64,000 bases of DNA, taken from Herbidospora sakaeratensis (lineage in GTDB: Bacteria > Actinomycetota > Actinomycetes > Streptosporangiales > Streptosporangiaceae). The position numbers and the translations under genes were made by a program. Below, piece by piece: positions 7,824 through 16,064 of the stretch. Location: NCBI RefSeq assembly GCF_001570525.1, contig NZ_BBXC01000023.1, positions 23,494 to 87,493 of the forward strand. The letters are read 5' to 3'. The notes beneath the pieces were generated by a model. That model did not search any database. It saw only the letters and a list, made by a program, of their open reading frames with translations, and was not told where the DNA came from. How positions within the stretch are numbered: the stretch's first letter is position 1; each line of letters starts with the position of its first letter.

Positions 7824-8830
7824 ACATACTCCTTCGGGACGACCGGGGTGGCGAGATGCCCCACCGCGTGACAGGCCACGGTGCGGGCGTCCCGGGTGAC
7901 CGGCTCGGGGTCGACGGTGTCGCAGACGGCGATGCGCAGCGGGCAGCGCTCGCGGAACACGCACCCCTGCTTGGGGATGGTGCCCAGCGTGGGCGGCCGT
8001 CCGGGCAGCGCCCGCGCCTCGTCGATGTCGCCCGAGAGCCGGGGGATGGCCCGGATCAGGCCCTTCGTGTACGGATGCCGGGGCGAGCCCAGCACCTCGG
8101 TGGTCGGGCCGTGTTCGACGACGCGGCCGCCGTACATGACGGCGAGGCTGTCGGTGACCTCGGCCGCGACCCCCATGTCGTGGGTGATGATCAGCGTGGT
8201 CAGGCCGCGCTCGTGGTGCACGTCCCGGACGATCTTGAGGATCGCCGCCTGGGTGATCATGTCGAGGGCGGTCGTGGGCTCGTCCAGGACCACCAGGTGC
8301 GCGTTCAGGACCAGCGCGAACATGATCCCGACCCGCTGCCGCATCCCGCCGGAGAGCTCGTGCTGGTAGGAGTCGAGCACCCGGCCGCCGTCGAGGCCCA
8401 TCCGGCCGAGCAGCGCCCGCGCGTCCTTCAGCAGGGCGGGCAGGTCGTCGAAGTCGTGGGAGCGGCCCAGGTCGAGCAGCTGCTTGCCGACCGTCTTCAA
8501 CGGGTTCAGGGAGTTCTGGGCGGCCTGGAAGACGTACCCGACCTGACGGCCGCGGGCCCGCCGCAGCTCCTCGCCGGTCAGTTCCACGACGTTCCCGAGC
8601 CCGTCGATCTCGACGGAGCCCTCCTTGATGCGGCCGGGCGGCTGCACCGCGTTGAGCAGCGACAACGCCAGGGTCGACTTGCCGGAGCCCGACTCGCCGA
8701 CGATGCCGGTGATGGTGCCGGGCGCGAGCGACAGGGAGACGCCCCCGAGCGCGGGCAGTTCCCCGGCGGGGGTCTTGTAGACGACGGTGAGGTCCTTGAC
8801 GCGCACGCCGGGTGCGGAAGTCCTGGTCAT
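7820..8830 (-). CDS. peptide-type ABC transporter ATPase (OppD/DppD family)
   Basis: A 336-residue ATPase with Walker A GESGSGKST, signature LSGGMRQR, Walker B LVVLDEPTTALD, the H-loop ITHD and the OppD C-terminal domain with CVFRERCPLRIAVC. It would form the heterodimeric motor with the OppF-like protein encoded next. The ATG at 8830 is preferred over a GTG at 8848, because the GAGGAG at the end of the preceding permease gene then serves as its ribosome binding site; the GTG itself is part of that GAGGAG region. The gene follows the permease with a seven-base gap. Confidence 0.93.
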   Translation of the reverse strand: MTRTSAPGVRVKDLTVVYKTPAGELPALGGVSLSLAPGTITGIVGESGSGKSTLALSLLNAVQPPGRIKEGSVEIDGLGNVVELTGEELRRARGRQVGYVFQAAQNSLNPLKTVGKQLLDLGRSHDFDDLPALLKDARALLGRMGLDGGRVLDSYQHELSGGMRQRVGIMFALVLNAHLVVLDEPTTALDMITQAAILKIVRDVHHERGLTTLIITHDMGVAAEVTDSLAVMYGGRVVEHGPTTEVLGSPRHPYTKGLIRAIPRLSGDIDEARALPGRPPTLGTIPKQGCVFRERCPLRIAVCDTVDPEPVTRDARTVACHAVGHLATPVVPKEYV

Positions 8831-8837
8831 GTTCGGC

Positions 8838-9737
8838 CTACTCCTCACGCAGACGTGGGTTGAAGATCTCGTCCATCGCGTCGACGACCAGCACGATCCC
8901 GAGGGTCAGCAGCAGGATCGCCAGCAGCGGGGCCAGCAGGTAGGGCAGCGCGGCCGTGCTCGACAACGCGCCGCCGCCGAAGACCGACAGGTTGAGCATC
9001 ACGCCCCAGTTGTTGGCGTCGAACGGCAGCACGCCCAGGAAGAACAGGCCGACCTGCGCGTAGATCGCGCCGGTCACCGCGATCAGCATGTTCATCGCGA
9101 TGTACGGCGCCATCGAGGGCAGCAGCTCGCGCACCACGATGTGGCGGGTGGGCAGGCCCAGGCCCTTGGCCGCCTCGATGAAGCCGCGTTCGCGCAGCGA
9201 GAGCGACTGCGACCGGACCGCGCGGGCGATGCCGCCCCAGCCGAGCAGGCCGAGCACGACGCCCATCTCGATCGGGCTGGTGAACTTCCAGACCGTCGAC
9301 AACACCAGCAGCAGCGGCAGGCCCGGGATGGTGAGCTGGAGGTCGGTGAGCCGCATGAGCACGGTGTCCCAGCGGCCCCGGTGGAACCCGGCCAGCAGCC
9401 CGATGGCCGTGCCCAGGGCGACCGTGATCACGGCCGTGGCCAGGCCCGCGAGCAGCACGTAGCGGGTGCCGGTGACGACCAGGGCGAGCACGTCGGTGCC
9501 CTCGAAGTCGGTGCCGAACGGGTGGGCCCAGCTCGGCGAGGCGTAGAGCGCGTTGTCGTCGCGCGGCAGCGGGTTCGGGTAGAGCAGCGGCCCGAAGATC
9601 CCCATGAACACGAACAACACGACGATGGCGACGCCGACCATGCGGCTCGGCTTGCGCCGCAGCACCCGCCCGACGCCGCGCCAGAAGTTGCGGCGCAACG
9701 AGATCGGCGCGGGCGCCACCGGTGAGGTGACGGTCAT
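8838..9737 (-). CDS. peptide-type ABC transporter permease (DppC family)
   Basis: A 299-residue inner-membrane permease. The N-terminus has the OppC_N motif with one membrane helix (GVAIVVLFVFMGIFGPLLYP), followed by the binding-protein-dependent transport domain of five helices. The EAA loop, which docks on the ATPase, reads ERGFIEAAKGLGLPTRHIVVRELLPS. The ATG at 9737 overlaps the stop of the DppB-like gene as ATGA. Together with that gene it should make the heterodimeric membrane channel of the importer. Confidence 0.94.
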   Translation of the reverse strand: MTVTSPVAPAPISLRRNFWRGVGRVLRRKPSRMVGVAIVVLFVFMGIFGPLLYPNPLPRDDNALYASPSWAHPFGTDFEGTDVLALVVTGTRYVLLAGLATAVITVALGTAIGLLAGFHRGRWDTVLMRLTDLQLTIPGLPLLLVLSTVWKFTSPIEMGVVLGLLGWGGIARAVRSQSLSLRERGFIEAAKGLGLPTRHIVVRELLPSMAPYIAMNMLIAVTGAIYAQVGLFFLGVLPFDANNWGVMLNLSVFGGGALSSTAALPYLLAPLLAILLLTLGIVLVVDAMDEIFNPRLREE

Positions 9738-10738
9738 GCCTCGGCTCCCTTGCGGACTCGGGGGTCGATGACGGCGTACAGGAGGTCGGCCGCGATGTTG
9801 GCGACGACGATGGCGACGGTGAGCACCAGGAAGGTGCCGCCCATCAGCGCGTAGTCGCGGGCGCCGATGCTGTTGACCAGCAGCAGGCCCAGACCCGGGT
9901 AGTTGAAGATCGACTCGATGAAGATCGCGCCGCCGAAGAGCAGGCCCAGGGACAGGGCCAGGATCGTGAACAGCGGCAGGATCGCGTTGCGGGCGATGTA
10001 GCGGAACAGGATGCCCCGGCTCATGCCGCGCAGCTCGGCGGCCATGATGAAGTCGTCGCCGAGCACGGTCGCCACGCTCGACTTCATCGCCAGGATCCAG
10101 CCGCCGTAGCTGGCCAGCGCGTAGGTGAGCACCGGCAGGGTGGCGTGCTGGATCAGCGAGGCGATGTAGGGGCCGTTGAAGCCCGGGGTGAAGTCGATGT
10201 CGACCGGGCCGCCCGCGGGCAGGATCGGCCAGAGCGTGGAGAAGACCGCCACGACCAGCAGGCCGATGACGTACTGCGGGATGCCGTGCAGCAGCGAGCC
10301 GGAGATCGCCAGGGCGTCGCCGAGCTTGCCCGACCGCTTGATCGCCGCGTAGACGCCCAGGGTCACGCCGAGCAGGAAGCTCAGCAGGGTGCCGCCGAGC
10401 ACCGGCAGGATGGTCCATTTGGCCGCCGACCCGATGATGGTCGCGACGCCGGTGCCCGGGGTGCTGAGCGACTGGCCCAGGTTGCCGTGGAGCAGGCCGT
10501 TCAGGTAGTCGACGTACTGGCTCCACAGGCTGCCCTTCGGCAGGAAGCCGTAGAGCGCCGCCGTGGCGCGTTCGGCCGCGTCGGGTGACATGCCCTGTTC
10601 GATGAGCTTCTCGTACTGGCCCCTGACGGGGTCACCCGGGATGTTGCGGATGATCACGAAGCTGAGCGTGGTGACCACCCAGATCATGGCCAGGCCGCGG
10701 GCCAGGTGGCCGGAGAGCCGCCGGACGACGGTTTTCAT
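9734..10738 (-). CDS. peptide-type ABC transporter permease (DppB family)
   Basis: A 334-residue permease of the OppB/DppB class. It begins with the usual first helix (MIWVVTTLSFVIIRNIPGDPV), a periplasmic-type loop, then five more helices; the EAA loop is AAELRGMSRGILFRYIARNAILP. The ATG at 10738 overlaps the stop of the binding-protein gene as ATGA. The order binding protein-DppB-DppC-DppD-DppF is the standard gene order for such importers, so the transporter is complete. Confidence 0.94.
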   Translation of the reverse strand: MKTVVRRLSGHLARGLAMIWVVTTLSFVIIRNIPGDPVRGQYEKLIEQGMSPDAAERATAALYGFLPKGSLWSQYVDYLNGLLHGNLGQSLSTPGTGVATIIGSAAKWTILPVLGGTLLSFLLGVTLGVYAAIKRSGKLGDALAISGSLLHGIPQYVIGLLVVAVFSTLWPILPAGGPVDIDFTPGFNGPYIASLIQHATLPVLTYALASYGGWILAMKSSVATVLGDDFIMAAELRGMSRGILFRYIARNAILPLFTILALSLGLLFGGAIFIESIFNYPGLGLLLVNSIGARDYALMGGTFLVLTVAIVVANIAADLLYAVIDPRVRKGAEA

Positions 10739-12525
10739 CGGGTCCCCTGTTCCTTGATCAGGCCGAGCTGCATCCACACGCCCGCCGACAGGCGCAGCAC
10801 GTCGCTGTCGTCAGGCGGCCAGCCGGTGAAGCGGCTGTTGTTGACGAACTGGGTGTTGACGTAGTCGTACAGCTGGATCATCGGCAGGTTCTGGTTGGTC
10901 AGCCGGGCCAGGGTGCCGACGATCTGCTTCTGCTGCTCGGGCGTGGCCGCGTTGAGCTGGTTGGTGAGCGCGCCCGGGTTGACCCCGTCGAGGGTCTCGG
11001 GGCCGCCCATCCAGTTGCCCTCCTTGCCGGGGGGCACGTGGGTGAGGTTGCCCGCGAGCAACTGCCAGCCGTTGGCCGAGCCGTAGATGCGCTGGTAGAT
11101 GTTGTACGGCGCGGGCCCGAGGGCCATCAGCCACAGCCCGATGTCGTACTTCCCGGCCGCCAGCTCGTCGAGGTAGAGCGTGTAGTCGGCCGAGGTCAGC
11201 ACCGACGCCTGGATGCCGTGGTCGTTGAGCTGGCTGGTGATCGCCTTGGCCGCGGCGACCCAGTCGGAGAACGAGGCCGGCACGTGCAGCTCCACCACCC
11301 AGGGCGACCCGTCGGGCATCGTCCACTTGCCGTTGACCTGCTTCATGCCGGCGGCCCTGAGCTCCTGCGCCGCCTTGGCGGGGTCGAGCGTGTACTGGTC
11401 GAGGCCGCCGATCGAGTCGCCGAGCCACGACTTGGCCGCCTCGGCGTGGATGCCGGTGGTGGTCGGCGACGGGGTGCCGCCCTCGGGCGAGGCGACCTTG
11501 GTGACCTGCGAGCGGTCGATCAGGTACGCCAGCGCCTTGCGGACGTGCACGTTGTCGTAGGGCGCCTTGGTCTGGTTGAACGCCATCGACACGGCGACCG
11601 GGGAGAAGCCCTTGACGACCTCGTTGCCGTCGGTCTGCCGGATGCGGTTCAGCACGCCGCTCGGCACGGCCGTGAAGGGCGCGCTGTCGAGGCGTCCGGC
11701 GATCAGGTAGTTCCAGATCTGCTGGTTGCCGGTGTAGTTCAGCACCTTCACCCGGTTGGGCGCGATCTTGTCGCTGGCCCAGAAGTGCTTGTTCTTGACC
11801 AGCAGCGCCTCGCCCGGGTTCACCCGCTCCAGCACGAAGGGCCCGGCCGACACGTCCTTGGCGGGGGCGAAGGAGATGACCTTCTGCGCCAGCCCGGTGA
11901 TCGACGCCTTGGCCTTCTCGGCGGCGGGGCCGCTCCCCCGGGCCAGCTTGAGCTGGGTCCAGAAGTCGGCCGGCAGCAGCGAGCCGAACACGTGGGTGGG
12001 GACGACCACGGTCGACAGGACGTTCCGCAGGAACGTGTTGCTCTTGTTGGCGCCCTGGGTGACCTTCACCGTGTGGGGGTCGACGACGATCACGTCGGCC
12101 GCCGCGCCCGCGGCCTTCGGGTCGACCGCGTAGGCGGTGCCGCCCTGGGTGTAGGCCAGGCCGATCGAGGTCTTGACGTCCTGGCTGGTCACGGGCTTGC
12201 CGTCCGACCACTTGGCCTTGGGCTGGAGGTGCACCACGACCTCGCTCTGGTCGGGCGTGGTGGTCCAGCTCTGGGCGATGCCCGGATAGAACTGGTTGGG
12301 GTCGACCGGGTCGTTCTTGGGCCAGGCCAGCGACATGGCGTCGTAGCCCAGGAAGGTGTTGCCCTGCGGGTTGAACGGGTTGATCGGCGCGGTGGCGTCG
12401 ATCTGCTTGGCTCCGTCGATCGTGGTGTAGACGCCCGCCTCGCCGGACCCCCCCACGCCGCTGCACGCGGTGCCCGTGACGGTTGCGATCACCGCCACGG
12501 CTGCGATCGCCGCGAGTCGTCTCAT
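10735..12525 (-). CDS. ABC transporter substrate-binding lipoprotein, family 5 (peptide type)
   Basis: A 596-residue solute-binding protein of the family that holds OppA, DppA and MppA-like proteins. The N-terminus is a lipoprotein signal: a charged start, a hydrophobic stretch and the lipobox TGTAC with the cysteine at about residue 21. The body shows the family pattern, including YTQGGTAY, VRKALAYLIDR and the late repeat of domain 1. It would capture the ligand outside the membrane. In Gram-negatives MppA binds murein tripeptide, and in this locus MurNAc-peptides are the most likely cargo, although plain peptides cannot be excluded. It heads the transporter operon, with a good promoter and AGGAGT in front of its ATG. 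Confidence 0.92.
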   Translation of the reverse strand: MRRLAAIAAVAVIATVTGTACSGVGGSGEAGVYTTIDGAKQIDATAPINPFNPQGNTFLGYDAMSLAWPKNDPVDPNQFYPGIAQSWTTTPDQSEVVVHLQPKAKWSDGKPVTSQDVKTSIGLAYTQGGTAYAVDPKAAGAAADVIVVDPHTVKVTQGANKSNTFLRNVLSTVVVPTHVFGSLLPADFWTQLKLARGSGPAAEKAKASITGLAQKVISFAPAKDVSAGPFVLERVNPGEALLVKNKHFWASDKIAPNRVKVLNYTGNQQIWNYLIAGRLDSAPFTAVPSGVLNRIRQTDGNEVVKGFSPVAVSMAFNQTKAPYDNVHVRKALAYLIDRSQVTKVASPEGGTPSPTTTGIHAEAAKSWLGDSIGGLDQYTLDPAKAAQELRAAGMKQVNGKWTMPDGSPWVVELHVPASFSDWVAAAKAITSQLNDHGIQASVLTSADYTLYLDELAAGKYDIGLWLMALGPAPYNIYQRIYGSANGWQLLAGNLTHVPPGKEGNWMGGPETLDGVNPGALTNQLNAATPEQQKQIVGTLARLTNQNLPMIQLYDYVNTQFVNNSRFTGWPPDDSDVLRLSAGVWMQLGLIKEQGTR

Positions 12526-12554
12526 GAACTACTCCTGGTTGCCGGTTTCCCTGG

Positions 12555-12583
12555 ACGATACGGGCGGCTTCCGGAGAGGTCAA
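12555..12583 (-). promoter_or_regulatory. promoter of the muropeptide importer operon
   Basis: On the minus strand a -35 box TTGACC (12578-12583) and a -10 box TATCGT (12555-12560) are separated by exactly 17 bases, the best housekeeping-type promoter in this locus. Transcription would start near 12548 and give a short leader to the binding-protein gene. Confidence 0.65.
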
Positions 12584-12628
12584 TTTTTTTCACCCGTGGC
12601 GACGGATGTGGAGTTAATTTTTACCCGT
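12579..12628. promoter_or_regulatory. paired A-tract direct repeats, candidate RpiR operator
   Basis: Read on the minus strand, ACGGGTGAAAAAAATTGAC and ACGGGTAAAAATTAAC lie 34 bp apart (about three helical turns), the first overlapping the -35 box. The two copies share ACGGGT, an A-run and a TT-AC end. The rpiR gene stops just beside them at 12635. Binding by that regulator is inferred. Confidence 0.5.
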
Positions 12629-12634
12629 AGGCAT

Positions 12635-13525
12635 CTAGCTGCGATGACGCCGTTCGGCGTAACGATCGAGAGCGTCCTTCGTGACCCGGAGCGCGGTGTC
12701 GGCGGTGCTGAAGGTGCGCTGCGCGACGCCCACGAAGACGCAGTCGACGATGAGCAGCTGGCTGATCCGGGAGGCGAGCGCGCCGGGCCGGAACTCGGTC
12801 TCGCGGCCCGCCGAGACCAGGACGTGGGCCGCCAGCCCGGCCAGGGTCGAGCGCGGGTTGTTGGTGATCGCGACGACGGTCGCGCCGGCCTCGCGGGCGG
12901 CCCTGATCGGCTCGACGACGTCGGCCGTCTCGCCGGTGCAGCTGACCGCCACCCAGACGTCGCCGGGCGCGGCCAGGGCGGCGGCCGTCATGGCGAGGTG
13001 GACGTCGGTGAACGGGTGCCCGGCCAGGCCGATGCGCATCAGCTTCTGCGCCATGTCGGCCGCGACCAGCCCGGAGGCCCCCACGCCGAGCATGCTGACC
13101 CGGTTGGCCTCGACGACGGCGTCCACGACCTGGGCGAGCTTCTCGGGGGCGAGCTGGGCGGCGGTGTCGGCGATGGCGTCCGACTCGGCCCGGGTGACCT
13201 TGGCGATGACGTCGGCGAGCGGGTCGGAGGGGGCCAGGTCGCCCGGCACCAGCCGGTCGGCCGCCTGCCGCGACTGGGTCTGCGCCGAGGCCGCCGCGAG
13301 CGCCAGGCGCAGCTCGGAGTAGCCCGAGAAGCCCAGCGCGCGGGCGGTCCGCACGATCGTGGCCTGGCTGGCGCCGGAGGCGGCGCTGAGCTCGGTGATC
13401 GTGCTGCGGGCGACCATCGCGGGGTCGTCGAGGATCAGCCGGGCGATCGACCGCACCGAGGGGGTGAGCGAGGGCAGCACGGCCCGCACGCTCGCCACCA
13501 GGTTCGCGGCTGTCGGTCCGCTCAT
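12635..13525 (-). CDS. RpiR/MurR family transcriptional regulator
   Basis: A 296-residue regulator with an N-terminal helix-turn-helix (about residues 35-60, TITELSAASGASQATIVRTARALGFSGYSELR) and a C-terminal SIS sugar-phosphate-sensing domain (about 125-260, with GVGASGLVAADMAQKLMRIG and SCTGETADVVEPIRAAREAGA). In E. coli the relative MurR senses MurNAc-6-phosphate and represses murQP. The position between nagZ and the importer, and the murQ further down, make MurNAc-6-phosphate the most probable effector. The start overlaps the nagZ stop as ATGA, so the regulator belongs to the kinase-nagZ transcription unit. Confidence 0.93.
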   Translation of the reverse strand: MSGPTAANLVASVRAVLPSLTPSVRSIARLILDDPAMVARSTITELSAASGASQATIVRTARALGFSGYSELRLALAAASAQTQSRQAADRLVPGDLAPSDPLADVIAKVTRAESDAIADTAAQLAPEKLAQVVDAVVEANRVSMLGVGASGLVAADMAQKLMRIGLAGHPFTDVHLAMTAAALAAPGDVWVAVSCTGETADVVEPIRAAREAGATVVAITNNPRSTLAGLAAHVLVSAGRETEFRPGALASRISQLLIVDCVFVGVAQRTFSTADTALRVTKDALDRYAERRHRS

Positions 13526-14997
13526 GGGGGGCTCTCCTTCTCCGGAGCAGGGGGTCGATGGGCCAGCCGGCGCGCGGCGGCCCTGGCGGAGGCACGGGAG
13601 TTGCCGTGGGTGGCGACGTAGCCCGCGCCGGCCGGGGGGCCGGGCAGTCCGGTCTCCACGACGATCGCGTCGGGACGGGTCTCCAGCGCCCGGCCCAGCA
13701 CCTCTCTTATCCAGCCGTGCCGGGCGGCGTCCTGGACGACGACCACGAGCGGGCGGTCGGCGCTGAGATCCGGGAGGGGGTCGCCGACGGTGACGGAGAC
13801 CGCCTGGGTGCCGGGGAGGAGCTCGGCCAGCGCGCGGGCGACGCCGGGCGGAGTGCCGCTGTCGGCGGCCTGGTTCGGGCGGGCGGTCACCTCGACGACC
13901 AGCGGGGCCCGGTCGAGCCGGGGCTCGCCCACCACGTGGAGGGCGGCGATGGCGGCCGTCAGGCCCAGGTCGTCGTCGGGCTCGGTCGCGGCGGCGGCCC
14001 GCGCGGAGGCCTGGCCCGCGTGCCAGCCGACCAGGTCGCCGACCCGCGCGGCGGCCTCGGCCAGGCGTTCCTCCGGGAGCCGTCCCTGCCTGACAGCGGC
14101 CACGATGGCGTCGCGGAGGGCGTACACGGACGAACCGTCGGCGGAGGAGATGCCGGCGCAGACCGCGTCGGCCCCGACCGACAGGGCGCGGACGGCGATC
14201 TCCTCCGGCGGCCAGTGGGCGGCCACGGCCCGCATCTCGATCGCGTCGGTCACCACGAGGCCGCCGAATCCGAGGGTCTCGCGGAGCAGGCCGGTCATGA
14301 CGGCGCGGCTCAGCGTCGCGGGCACGTCGTCGAGGGCGGGCACGAGCAGGTGCCCGACCATGATCGCCCGCACCCCGGCGTCGATCGCGGCCCGGAAGGG
14401 GCGCAGGTCGCGTTCGGCGAGGACCTCGGGGGACGCGTGCACGGTCGGCAGCTCGACGTGGGAGTCGGCGATCGTGTCGCCGTGGCCGGGGAAGTGCTTG
14501 GCGCAGGCCGCCACCCCGGCGCCCTGCAGGCCGTCGACCCAGGCGGCGGTGTGCCGGGCGACCAGCCCGGGGTCGGCCCCGAACGAGCGCACGCCGATGA
14601 CGGGGTTATCGGGGTTGGCGTTCACGTCGGCCACGGGGGCGTAGTCGAGGCTGATGCCGGTCGTGCCGAGGAGCCGGCCGATCCGGCGGGCGACGTGCTC
14701 GGTGACGTGGACGTCGTCGGCGACCCCGAGGGCCCGGTTGCCCGGCCACGAGCTGCCCGTCCGGGCCTCCAGGCGGGTGACCGACCCGCCCTCCTCGTCG
14801 ACCGCCACCACGACGTCGGGGCTCTCGGCCCTGATCTGGGCCACCAGGTCGGCGGTGCGCACCTGGTCGGACAGGTTGCGGGCGAACAGGACGACCCCGC
14901 CGAGGCCGTCGCCGAGCGCCCGGCGCAACCAGTCGGGCGGCGCGGTGCCGTCGAACCCCGGCTGGAGCACGCTCATCGCCATCCGCTCAAGCCGCAT
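13522..14997 (-). CDS. nagZ: beta-N-acetylhexosaminidase, glycoside hydrolase family 3
   Basis: A 491-residue GH3 enzyme that removes GlcNAc from GlcNAc-MurNAc-peptides. The NagZ hallmark KHFPGHGDTIADSH lies at residues 167-180 with the catalytic H172/D174 pair, and the nucleophile is D251 in LVVTDAIEM. There is no signal peptide, so action is cytoplasmic after uptake, as in Gram-negative NagZ and unlike the secreted Bacillus enzyme. A second alpha/beta domain fills the C-terminal 150 residues, which single-domain proteobacterial NagZ lacks. The ATG at 14997 lies inside the end of the kinase gene; ATGs at 14982 and 14976 are alternatives. Confidence 0.94.
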   Translation of the reverse strand: MRLERMAMSVLQPGFDGTAPPDWLRRALGDGLGGVVLFARNLSDQVRTADLVAQIRAESPDVVVAVDEEGGSVTRLEARTGSSWPGNRALGVADDVHVTEHVARRIGRLLGTTGISLDYAPVADVNANPDNPVIGVRSFGADPGLVARHTAAWVDGLQGAGVAACAKHFPGHGDTIADSHVELPTVHASPEVLAERDLRPFRAAIDAGVRAIMVGHLLVPALDDVPATLSRAVMTGLLRETLGFGGLVVTDAIEMRAVAAHWPPEEIAVRALSVGADAVCAGISSADGSSVYALRDAIVAAVRQGRLPEERLAEAAARVGDLVGWHAGQASARAAAATEPDDDLGLTAAIAALHVVGEPRLDRAPLVVEVTARPNQAADSGTPPGVARALAELLPGTQAVSVTVGDPLPDLSADRPLVVVVQDAARHGWIREVLGRALETRPDAIVVETGLPGPPAGAGYVATHGNSRASARAAARRLAHRPPAPEKESPP

Positions 14998-15910
14998 GCG
15001 CGTCCCCGATCACCCGGCGGTGCGCGTCGGCCGACGGGCACGCCACCCGCAGGCCCAGCGCGGCGGCCCCGGCCGCGTTGTCACGGGCGGGGATGGTCGC
15101 GACGTCGCCGAGTTCGGCCCTGACCAGCCGCGCCAGCTCGGTCGGCTGGGTGAGCAGCGACCCGGCGAGCACCATCGGGCCGGGGCCGGGCCCGAGCGCG
15201 CGGGCCGTGGCGGTGAGGCGGCGGGCGGCGTCGATCAGGATGGCGAGGGCGGCCTCGTCGCCGTAGCGGGCGGCCTCGTCGGCGATCGGCGCGAACCGGC
15301 CGAGGGAGGCCGGGCCCTGGTCGGCGACCTGGGCGTACACGCGGGAGACGATCTCGTCGGGCGACCGGCCGAGGTCGAGCCGGTCGACCAGGTCGGTGCG
15401 GGGGCCCCGGCCGTCGAGCGACTTCAGGGCCGCCGTCACGGCCTGGCGGCCGATCCAGACGCCGGAGCCCTCGTCGCCGACCAGCCAGCCGTGGCCGTCG
15501 GCGACCCTGACCACGTCCCATCCCGCGATGCGGGCCGCGACGGAGCCGGTGCCGGCGAGCAGGACGGTGCCGTCGGGCTCGGCCGTCGCCCCGGCGAAGG
15601 CCACGAGCACGTCGGCCACGACGAACGGCCGCCCGGGGAGCCCGGCCGCCCGCCACGCCTCGGCCGCGAGCTTCCCGGCCCGTCCGGCGCCCGATCCGGC
15701 CAGGCCGAACACGCCGCCGACGACCCGCGCGGGGTCGAGCCCGCGCATCGCCTCGCGGAGCGCGGCCAGCAGGTTGCCGGCCGGATCGGCGGCCGAGACC
15801 ACGTTCGCGCCCGCGGCGTGGCCGCGCCCGGCGACCCGGCCGTCCTGACCGACGACCACGCACCGGGTGCTGGTGCCCCCGCCGTCGACTCCGATGATCA
15901 ACGCTGTCAC
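14987..15910 (-). CDS. BadF/BadG-type N-acetyl amino-sugar kinase (GlcNAc/MurNAc kinase candidate)
   Basis: A 307-residue ASKHA-fold kinase. The N-terminal phosphate loop is IIGVDGGGTSTRCVV, the second phosphate motif is TVLLAGTGSVAAR, and VADGHGWLVGDEGSGVWIGRQAV is the BadF/GlcNAc-kinase signature. NagK and clostridial MurK, which phosphorylates both GlcNAc and MurNAc, belong here. An ABC importer delivers unphosphorylated sugar, while MurQ needs MurNAc-6-phosphate, so a MurK-like activity would close the pathway. The start is a GTG at 15910 preceded by an AGGGGGA site. It is the first gene of the kinase-nagZ-rpiR unit. Confidence 0.85.
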   Translation of the reverse strand: MTALIIGVDGGGTSTRCVVVGQDGRVAGRGHAAGANVVSAADPAGNLLAALREAMRGLDPARVVGGVFGLAGSGAGRAGKLAAEAWRAAGLPGRPFVVADVLVAFAGATAEPDGTVLLAGTGSVAARIAGWDVVRVADGHGWLVGDEGSGVWIGRQAVTAALKSLDGRGPRTDLVDRLDLGRSPDEIVSRVYAQVADQGPASLGRFAPIADEAARYGDEAALAILIDAARRLTATARALGPGPGPMVLAGSLLTQPTELARLVRAELGDVATIPARDNAAGAAALGLRVACPSADAHRRVIGDAHAA

Positions 15911-15928
15911 AGCTCATCCCCCTGGAAA

Positions 15929-15945
15929 TACCTTCCAAGAAGGTA
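15929..15945. promoter_or_regulatory. operator in front of the amino-sugar kinase operon
   Basis: A perfect inverted repeat, TACCTTC and GAAGGTA with three bases between, lies 19 bases upstream of the kinase GTG. On the minus strand it overlaps a possible -10 (GTACCT) that stands 17 bases from TTGTAG. A repressor site is likely; whether RpiR binds it is not shown, since it differs from the A-tract repeats at 12579-12628. Confidence 0.5.
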
Positions 15946-16064
15946 CAAGAGGATGAAGATTTCCTACAACGACCACGCTGTTAGCCTCGTCACTTCCGGT
16001 GTCGCGAGTCCCTTATGGATCACTTTGAGGCGGTTAGCCGTCGTCAGCCGGGTATGGGGAGCGC

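Noticed and set aside
3916-15910. Search for DasR-type dre sites (TGGTCTAGACCA-like) in the amino-sugar locus
   Set aside because: No match was seen in the promoter regions; the sites present are of other types.
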